From Planococcus sp. MB-3u-03 (GTDB taxonomy: Bacteria; Bacillota; Bacilli; Bacillales_A; Planococcaceae), in assembly GCF_002833405.1 (NCBI RefSeq), contig NZ_CP025135.1, positions 2,089,501 through 2,153,500 on the forward strand: 64,000 nt of DNA, in the 5' to 3' direction. The translations under genes and the position numbers were made by a program. Every line of letters begins with the position of its first letter. The first letter of the stretch is position 1. The notes beneath the pieces are model-generated. The model was not told the origin of the DNA. It saw only the letters and a program-made list of their open reading frames with translations, and searched no databases. Of the stretch, positions 58,077 to 64,000 are shown piece by piece.

Positions 58077-59647
58077 ATGGAACGCTCACTGACAACCCGC
58101 AAGCGCAATCAATTATTTATCCATCTGTTCGGCTTTGGCAGCCTTGCCCATTTGGTGCTCAATTATTTCGTCGACTTCAACGCTTCCATTATAGCGCCGA
58201 TCTTCGGCATGCTCGCCTACTCGGTACTCTTCACTCTACTATATACGAAATTACCCCCTTCACGGTTGCGTTTTGCCATATTGTTTGCGTTAAATGCCTA
58301 TATTTTAATTCTGCAATTCGAATCGCTGTCATTTGTCACGGCCATTTACTTCATCATACCGATCGTTGCGGCTTCCCTTTACAACGATACACGGTCCATC
58401 ATCGCACTCTCGCTCCTGACCATCATCGAAGTGGCCCTTCTGACATTTGTCTTCGGCCGCTTTCAAACGAGCGGTTCATTGGAGTATATCCATGTGTCGA
58501 TGCTGATGTTTTTCGGCCTGGTAATGCTGCTGACGATTTTGCATAGCTTTTATTTCAGCAATTATTGGCGACAACTGGAATTGCGCAATGCATCGATGGA
58601 AAAAGCGCTCACTTCAAAAGAAGGCTATCTGGACTTGTTCTTCCAAGCCGCAAAAGACGCGATCGCCGTATTTGATTTTGAAGGGCGCATCATTGCGATC
58701 AACCCCGCTTTTGTCCAATTATACGGCTGGACTGCAGAAGAATGCCTGGGAAAAGTACTTGCGCTTTATCCGCCGGAACACGCGGAAGCGGCGGAATTGC
58801 GAGCCGAAAAAGTGCGGCAAGGCGAAAGTTTCACGCTCGAAACGGACGATGTCAAAAAAGATGGCACCCGTTTCCCGGCACAAATCACGCTGTCACCGAT
58901 TTTCGATTCACAAGGACAGGTCATCGCGACGTCTGTTATTTCCCGAGACATCAGCTACCGGAAGGAAACAGAACGGATGCTGTTGCAAACGGAAAAACTG
59001 AAAATGGCGGGTGAAATTGCCGCCGGGGTGGCACATGAAATCCGCAACCCGATGACAGTCATTTCAGGTTTTGTCCAAATGATGCATAACGACCCGAACC
59101 ACCGCTACCCGAGCTATACATCATTGATGCAATCGGAACTCGACCGCATCAATTTGATCATCAGCGAGTTCCTGATCCTTGCAAAACCGCAAGCGCCTCA
59201 AAAGAAACAACTCGATATCGGGAAAATTCTCGATGAATGCATTTTCCTGTTCGGGCCGGAATTCGTGCTCCATGATATTTCAGTCAAAACGGAAGTCTCA
59301 GGCCCTTATAATGCGGAAGGCGAAGAACATCACTTAAAACAAGTGTTCATTAACTTATTGAAGAACGCAATTGAAGCTATGGAAGACGGCGGCACCTTGA
59401 GAATAACTGCCATTCGCGATGCAGCGAAGCTGAAGATCCATTTCAAAGACGACGGTCCCGGCATCCCGCCTCAACTGGCGGAACGTGTATTCGAACCATT
59501 CTATACGACGAAAGCTACAGGAACCGGCCTCGGCTTATTGATTTCCCAAAAATCACACAAGAACATGGCGGCAGCTTAGCGATCGACAACACGGAAGAAC
59601 GAGGCGCATGCGTCATCGTCACTTTGCCACTATTGCCGGAACAATGA
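58077..59647 (+). pseudogene. PAS-domain sensor histidine kinase, frameshifted at the last 30 codons
   Basis: About 522 aa: five or six membrane helices (about 15-165), PAS domain (about 190-300, AVFDFEGRIIAINPAFVQLY), HisKA with phospho-His in GVAHEIRNPMTVISGFVQMM, and HATPase (NLLKNAIEAMEDG, KDDGPGIPP, GTGLGLLIS). This is the sporulation-kinase type (KinE-like) without an adjacent regulator. A run of five A at 59548-59552 should be six; adding one restores QEHGGSLAIDNTEERGACV and the stop at 59645. GAGGTG precedes ATG 58077. Shortened or not, the G2 box is complete, so function may survive. Confidence 0.85.
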
Positions 59648-59656
59648 AAACCTAAA

Positions 59657-59688
59657 AACCTCCCGCCTGATTTTTAGGGCGGGAGGTT
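59657..59688. terminator. Terminator kinase / PepSY gene
   Basis: AACCTCCCGCC/GGCGGGAGGTT stem followed by T6, between convergent genes. Confidence 0.9.
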
Positions 59689-59702
59689 TTTTGGTTCTTA
59701 TA

Positions 59703-60206
59703 TCAATCATCATCGTCGTCATTGTCGTCGTCTTCGTCTTCGTCATCGTCATCGTCGTTATCGTAGCGGCTATCATCATCATCATCATCATCGTTGTCGT
59801 CATCGGCTTCTACCGACACCACAGTCCCATCCGCAGCATCCACAATGACATCGTAATCGGTTTTTCCATCTTCAAGCTCTACTTCGTAATACACCCAGCC
59901 GTCATCATCCTCACGCTCTACCTCTTCCACTTTTCCTGGAGCTGCGCTTTGTGCTGCTTCGATCGCTTGCTGTTTTCCGATGAACGCCTGGCCATTTGTT
60001 CCGGCTTGTTCTTTGGCGCTAGCTTCTGCTGGCGCAGCGTCATCTGCCGATTGCCTATTAGAGCGATCATCTGAATCCTCGAATAGCTGTTCACCTTGGA
60101 CATTTTGCGTCTTCAACTTCGCTCCTGTGTCGTCTGTATCTGCAAGAACAGTCCCGCCGAATGCCAAAATTCCTGCCGCTGCTGAAACATAGATTAATTT
60201 TTTCAT
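59703..60206 (-). CDS. Secreted PepSY-domain protein with poly-acidic tail
   Basis: 167 aa: Sec signal peptide (KKLIYVSAAAGILAFGGTVLA), a disordered acidic part, one PepSY domain (about 80-138, IGKQQAIEAAQSAAPGKVEE, then WVYYEVELEDGKTDYDVIVD), and a tail of almost only Asp and Glu. PepSY domains are thought to inhibit peptidases; the tail may bind cations. AGGAGGAG upstream of ATG 60206. Confidence 0.85.
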   Translation of the reverse strand: MKKLIYVSAAAGILAFGGTVLADTDDTGAKLKTQNVQGEQLFEDSDDRSNRQSADDAAPAEASAKEQAGTNGQAFIGKQQAIEAAQSAAPGKVEEVEREDDDGWVYYEVELEDGKTDYDVIVDAADGTVVSVEADDDNDDDDDDDSRYDNDDDDDEDEDDDNDDDDD

Positions 60207-60398
60207 CTTAATCTCCTCCTGTTCTGTTGTTACTTTGAATATAACCACCAAAGCTTAAGCTGCGCTTAGACCAAGATGAGAAATTCATGAGAACAGGCGG
60301 ATTCAGCACAATCTATTCAAAAAACCGTTTTCAGCTCCAATCATAACTGATTTGCCATCAGCTCCGACTGCATGAAAACGGTTTTCATTCAATTTTTC

Positions 60399-61115
60399 TC
60401 AATCATCCCATTCCACTGTCATCGTCTCTCCCCGAATCGCGTGGATTTGGATGGTCGCTTCCCGATCGGATGCGTCGTCATCCATTTCAACCAAATAATA
60501 ACCGCCGTCCGTTGTCTGGGCAAATTCGACTTCATCGACCGTCCCGTTCAAGGTCTCACGTGCGATAGCGACTGCCGCATCCTGGCTGATGATGCGTTCC
60601 GGTTCTTGTTCTGCAGGCGTTGAATCCGGTTCAGGCTCGGATGGGGGTTCCAGCGATTCTGTTTGGACATCCAGCACTTCCCCGGACTCTGCAGAAATGG
60701 CCAGGATTTTCCGTTCCGTTTCGCTATGGATTTCCACTTCGTACCGATTTCCATTTTCCATATATTGGATTTCTTTTATTTCTCCTGGCTCTGCTGCTGA
60801 GGCTGCTTCGCTTGCTTGCTCTTCAGAAAGCACTTTTGCAGGACCAGTTTTCTCCAGTAATTCAAGCGATTCAACCTGTCCATCGGAACGGTTGATGGCT
60901 GCTAAATACGTTCCATCGTCTCGCTTGAATTCGATCTGGTAAAACCCTTCTGTTTCAGTTGCATTTTCAATCGCACCGCCGTAAAGCTGTTCAATCGATT
61001 GTGCCGCTTCATCCATCGTTACGGAATCGGCAGCCGTTCTCGGAAACAGGAAAAAGGCCAGCGCCGCGATGGAAAATACGGTGATGACTATTCCGATAGC
61101 CCACCATTTTCGCAT
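60399..61115 (-). CDS. Membrane-anchored double-PepSY protein (YkoI-like)
   Basis: 238 aa: N-terminal membrane anchor (about 5-24), a PepSY-like domain at about 32-80 and two further repeats around 88-145 and 170-238 (EEQASEAASAAEPGEIKEIQ, SQDAAVAIARETLNGTVDEV). ATG 61115 chosen since AGGAGGG is six bases upstream; ATG 61121 would abut it. Coupled to the kinase gene, matching the B. subtilis ykoG-ykoH-ykoI module. Confidence 0.82.
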   Translation of the reverse strand: MRKWWAIGIVITVFSIAALAFFLFPRTAADSVTMDEAAQSIEQLYGGAIENATETEGFYQIEFKRDDGTYLAAINRSDGQVESLELLEKTGPAKVLSEEQASEAASAAEPGEIKEIQYMENGNRYEVEIHSETERKILAISAESGEVLDVQTESLEPPSEPEPDSTPAEQEPERIISQDAAVAIARETLNGTVDEVEFAQTTDGGYYLVEMDDDASDREATIQIHAIRGETMTVEWDD

Positions 61116-61117
61116 GA

Positions 61118-62488
61118 TCATCCCTCCTGCCCTGATTGTAACTGCCCAACATTAAAATTCCCTGAGAAAACGATCGTTACCGTCGTTCCCAATTGTTCAA
61201 TGCTGTCGATCTCGAGTTGAAGGTGAAGCGAATCAGCCAATTCCTTGGCGAGTGAGAGGCCAAGCCCAAATCCGCCTGTCTCGCGGCTTCTCGCTTTGTC
61301 GACGCGGTAAAAGCGTTCAAACACATGAGGCAGGGATTCTTTCGGGATGCCGACGCCATAATCACGGATTTTGATATATACCGCACCGTCCGTCCCCGCC
61401 TCCATATCAACGCTGGCTTCGCTATACTTGCGGGCATTGTCCAGGAGAATATAAAGCAATTGCTTGAGTTGCTGGACGTCGGTTTCGACAATCAGCGACT
61501 GCTGCGCCTGCAATCGAAATTCTCTGTCATAGGAAGCGTTCATTGCCGTCATGACTTGGCGGAGAACTGGTTGTAAATCAGTTTTTTGCCAATCCATTTG
61601 GGCTTGGCTGCGCCGTGCGATATGCAATAATTGTTCTATCAGCTGGCGCATTCGTTCCGTTTCGTTGCGTATGGCCGTCAAGGCTTCTTCCTGTAGCGCT
61701 GGGTCTTGCGAACCCCTGCGCTGCAATAAATCAGCATAGCTTGAAATGACCGTCAGCGGCGTTTTCAGTTCATGGGAGGCATTGGAAACGAATTCTTCCT
61801 GTTTGCGGTAGTTTTCTTCCAATAAACCGATCATCTCGTTAAAAGTGACGCCCATTTGGCTCAATTCATCCCGTGACTCTCCCGCTATGGGCAGCTTCTC
61901 AAAAGATCCGTCGCGCTGGATGCGGCGCATCGTCCCAGTAAGTCCCTCGATCGGGCGGGTCAACACGCGCCCAAGCAATGCACTCGATAGGAAAATCGGG
62001 ATCATCGAGAGCAGCGTGACGGAGATGAGCACGAGCCGCAACGTCGCGAGGTTTGCCGTCACTTCCCTGAGCGACTGGGCAACGATCAATTCCACTACTT
62101 CACCGCCTGGCCAGATGACCGGTGCCGTTACGTATGCAAATTGCTCGCCTTCAACGGCCATTCTTCCCGAAGCGCCTTTGACATCATTTGGAAACTCTAC
62201 ATTGACAGATGGATCCTGGATAATTGTATTCAGCAAGCCGCTGCTTCCATTTTTCTCTTTAATCAAGCCATCGACCGGCACGTAGGCGCGCAAAATATTA
62301 TCCGGCAATTCTTCATTATTATTGGCATTGAACTTCGCGACCATCACTTCCACTTCAGCTTCTAGCCGTTCGACTTCCGTTTCGTACGCCAGGCTGCTGA
62401 AGGAATAGTAAATGACGACTGCTAAAATCAGCAGCACGAAGAACATCAACAAAGTCGAGGACAAATGAATTTTATGCTTGAGCTTCAT
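61118..62488 (-). CDS. OmpR-type sensor histidine kinase (YkoH-like)
   Basis: 456 aa: two membrane helices (about 8-28 and 150-172) bounding an extracellular sensor, HAMP, HisKA (SNASHELKTPLTVISSYADL, phospho-His), N box LLDNARKYS, G1 DYGVGIP and G2 GGFGLGLSLAKEL. Partner of the overlapping response regulator (17-bp overlap). Signal unknown; the PepSY partner suggests envelope sensing. Confidence 0.9.
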   Translation of the reverse strand: MKLKHKIHLSSTLLMFFVLLILAVVIYYSFSSLAYETEVERLEAEVEVMVAKFNANNNEELPDNILRAYVPVDGLIKEKNGSSGLLNTIIQDPSVNVEFPNDVKGASGRMAVEGEQFAYVTAPVIWPGGEVVELIVAQSLREVTANLATLRLVLISVTLLSMIPIFLSSALLGRVLTRPIEGLTGTMRRIQRDGSFEKLPIAGESRDELSQMGVTFNEMIGLLEENYRKQEEFVSNASHELKTPLTVISSYADLLQRRGSQDPALQEEALTAIRNETERMRQLIEQLLHIARRSQAQMDWQKTDLQPVLRQVMTAMNASYDREFRLQAQQSLIVETDVQQLKQLLYILLDNARKYSEASVDMEAGTDGAVYIKIRDYGVGIPKESLPHVFERFYRVDKARSRETGGFGLGLSLAKELADSLHLQLEIDSIEQLGTTVTIVFSGNFNVGQLQSGQEG

Positions 62489-63167
62489 GCGGCTGCTCCT
62501 TTAAGACATACCCGACGCCACGCACGGTCTGCAGGTAAGTGGCATCTTCGCCGAAATCGATCTTTTTGCGCAAATAACGGATATAGACATCGATGACATT
62601 CGTATCGCCGTAATAATCATAGCCCCACACCGCATTCAGCAATTGTTCACGGCCGAGCACTTGCTTCGGATGGCGCATCAGATACAATAGCAAATCGAAT
62701 TCACGAGGCGTCAATTCGATCTGCCGCCCCGCTCTTACGACTTCCCGTGTGCTTTCATTAAGCGTGAGCTCTTCAAAACGGTGCAAATTTTCATCAGCTG
62801 GATTTTTCACCCTTAAGTTGGCGCGGATTCTGGCAAGCAGCTCCTCGATTTCAAACGGTTTCGTTACATAGTCATTGGCACCCAGGTCAAGCCCCGCCAC
62901 TTTATCTTTGACATCGTTTTTAGCGGTCAGCAAAATGACCGGCAACTTAGCATCAGATGCACGGATCCGTTTCAGGACATCGAGGCCGTGGATTTCCGGC
63001 AGCATTAAATCGAGCAGCACCAAATCCCATTCCTGTTCCCTGAAATGGATCAGGGCTTCGGAACCGGTCAAAGCGACCCCCGTATCATAGCCTTCGAATT
63101 TCAGTTCCAGTTCCAAGACGCGGGCGATGCTTTTTTCATCTTCCACAATCAATATGCGCTGCGTCAT
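62472..63167 (-). CDS. OmpR-family response regulator (YkoG-like)
   Basis: 231 aa: receiver domain (phospho-Asp in LVLLDLMLPE, Thr/Ser switch VILLTAKND, Lys in DYVTKPF) and a winged-helix DNA-binding domain (ELTPREFDLLLYLMRHPKQV, TVRGVGYVLK). First gene of a three-gene unit with the kinase and double-PepSY protein. AGGGGGTG precedes the ATG. Confidence 0.93.
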   Translation of the reverse strand: MTQRILIVEDEKSIARVLELELKFEGYDTGVALTGSEALIHFREQEWDLVLLDLMLPEIHGLDVLKRIRASDAKLPVILLTAKNDVKDKVAGLDLGANDYVTKPFEIEELLARIRANLRVKNPADENLHRFEELTLNESTREVVRAGRQIELTPREFDLLLYLMRHPKQVLGREQLLNAVWGYDYYGDTNVIDVYIRYLRKKIDFGEDATYLQTVRGVGYVLKEQPHEAQA

Positions 63168-63212
63168 CTGCGCACCCCCTTTTTCTTAATCATAGCAGGT
63201 TCAAAAAGAAAA

Positions 63213-63232
63213 AAGCGACCTAAAGGCCGCTT
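63213..63232 (-). terminator. Terminator of the aldehyde dehydrogenase gene
   Basis: AAGCGGCC/GGTCGCTT stem with a G-U pair, followed on the minus strand by T6. Confidence 0.78.
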
Positions 63233-63233
63233 T

Positions 63234-64000
63234 CTACTTCAATACTGTCCGGATCCATTTCGCCCGGTTTTTATAAGGGGGATACGTCAGATTGGTCGAT
63301 AGTTTCGTTGACTTCTTGACGATCGATTTGGCATGTGTAAAAGTTTCAAAGCTTGCTTTGCCATGATAGGAATTCATTCCGGACGGGCCCACTCCACCGA
63401 ATGGCAAGTAATGGCTGCCGACATGCGAGACGGTATCGTTGATGCAGCCGCCGCCGAATGGCAATTGGTCCAGGAAGAATCGGACAGCCCGGTCGTTCTC
63501 TGAGAACAAATAAGCAGCAAGCGGCTTCGGCAAGCGCCGGATGTCCCGCAACAATTGCGGCAAATCGTTGTAAGTGATGATCGGCAAGACCGGCCCGAAC
63601 AATTCATCTTCCATCGATGGGCTGTCCCAGTGTATGCCATCGAGCAAGGTAGGCTCGATATAGCGGTCGGCGCGGTCAAAGTCGCCGCCGTAAACAATAT
63701 GGCTTCGTTCCTTATTCAGGATTTCCGTCAGCCGGTCGTGATGTTTTTCATTGACGATGCGGCCATAATCGGGACTGTCTTGTGCATTGTCGCCGTAAAA
63801 TTTGCGGATTGTCTGGATAAAGATTTTCATGAAGTCTTCTTTCACGGACTCATGGATACAAAGATAATCCGGCGCTACGCAAGTTTGTCCAGTATTCATG
63901 AATTTCCCCCAGGCAATACGTTTTGCCGCAAGCTCCAGGTTAGCGGTCTGGTCGACGATTGCCGGGCTTTTGCCGCCGAGCTCCAAGGTAATCGGGGTAA
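63234..64000 (-). CDS. Aldehyde dehydrogenase, C-terminal part (gene runs off the window)
   Basis: 255 residues of an NAD(P)-dependent aldehyde dehydrogenase. LELGGKSPAIV (catalytic Glu), FMNTGQTCVAPDY (nucleophilic Cys), EDELFGPVLPIITY and the C-terminal LPFGGVGPSGMNSYHGKASF place it in the class-3-like subgroup acting on fatty or aromatic aldehydes. The N-terminal NAD-binding half lies beyond 64000. Confidence 0.93.
   Translation of the reverse strand, partial: TPITLELGGKSPAIVDQTANLELAAKRIAWGKFMNTGQTCVAPDYLCIHESVKEDFMKIFIQTIRKFYGDNAQDSPDYGRIVNEKHHDRLTEILNKERSHIVYGGDFDRADRYIEPTLLDGIHWDSPSMEDELFGPVLPIITYNDLPQLLRDIRRLPKPLAAYLFSENDRAVRFFLDQLPFGGGCINDTVSHVGSHYLPFGGVGPSGMNSYHGKASFETFTHAKSIVKKSTKLSTNLTYPPYKNRAKWIRTVLK

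Noticed and set aside
61118..63167. A new defence or toxin module around the two-component genes
   Set aside because: All three proteins fit the known regulator-kinase-PepSY arrangement; no effector or nuclease domain is present.

Overview
The window is ordinary chromosomal DNA of a low-to-mid GC Firmicute of the order Bacillales. Nearly every gene has a recognisable Bacillus subtilis counterpart: cta genes, pyc, ftsW, the yla genes, typA, suhB, ykt genes, speA, pdhABCD, def, rpoY-rnjA, ktrC, dapH/dapL, ccpC, darB, fadH, ykyB, sigI-rsgI, a TerC gene with a Mn riboswitch, and a YkoGHI-like module. Protein sequences and gene order, together with a stand-alone murE next to prfC as in cocci with L-Lys cell walls, suggest Planococcaceae (Planococcus/Planomicrobium-like). 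This is inference from memory of related proteins, not from a search. No rRNA, tRNA, prophage, IS element or CRISPR array was seen.

Layout: 1-3 kb, haem A and cytochrome oxidase assembly (ctaC partial, ctaB, divergent ctaA). 3-16.8 kb, pyc, ftsW and a run of conserved housekeeping or unknown genes (ylaN, ylaL/I-like, typA, suhB, yktA/B), a nitronate monooxygenase and speA. 16.8-25.3 kb, a secreted deacetylase, the pdhABCD operon, a ykyA-like lipoprotein, def and a HAD phosphatase. 25.4-28.2 kb, rpoY-rnjA and ktrC. 28.2-33.3 kb, a zinc-ribbon protein and an XRE-cupin regulator leading the potABCD polyamine importer. 33.3-39.1 kb, two MFS transporters, dapL, dapH and ccpC. 39.1-45.8 kb, darB, fadH, ykyB, a beta-hydroxyacid dehydrogenase, small envelope genes, a MarR regulator and ktrD. 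46-50.4 kb, sigI-rsgI, a Mn-riboswitch-controlled TerC exporter and an acyl-reductase-like SDR. 50.4-64 kb, an RND exporter, prfC, murE, an M42 peptidase, a PAS histidine kinase, PepSY proteins with a two-component system, and a partial aldehyde dehydrogenase.

Functional links: polyamine synthesis (speA) and uptake (potABCD); pyruvate use split between Pdh and Pyc; lysine/DAP synthesis (dapH, dapL); and a set of proteins whose relatives are c-di-AMP targets (KtrC/KtrD, DarB, and Pyc through DarB).

The most striking signals are about data quality. A 33-base Nextera (Tn5) adapter sits inside an MFS gene at 37742-37774. Four conserved genes (ftsW, an MFS gene, dapL, a PAS kinase) are broken by indels, nearly all explained by loss of one base from a short homopolymer run. 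I did not find a convincing new multi-gene system. The best biological leads are the XRE-cupin operator region, several intergenic palindromes, a dispersed-repeat-like block at 34.7 kb, and the RsgI hexanucleotide repeat.
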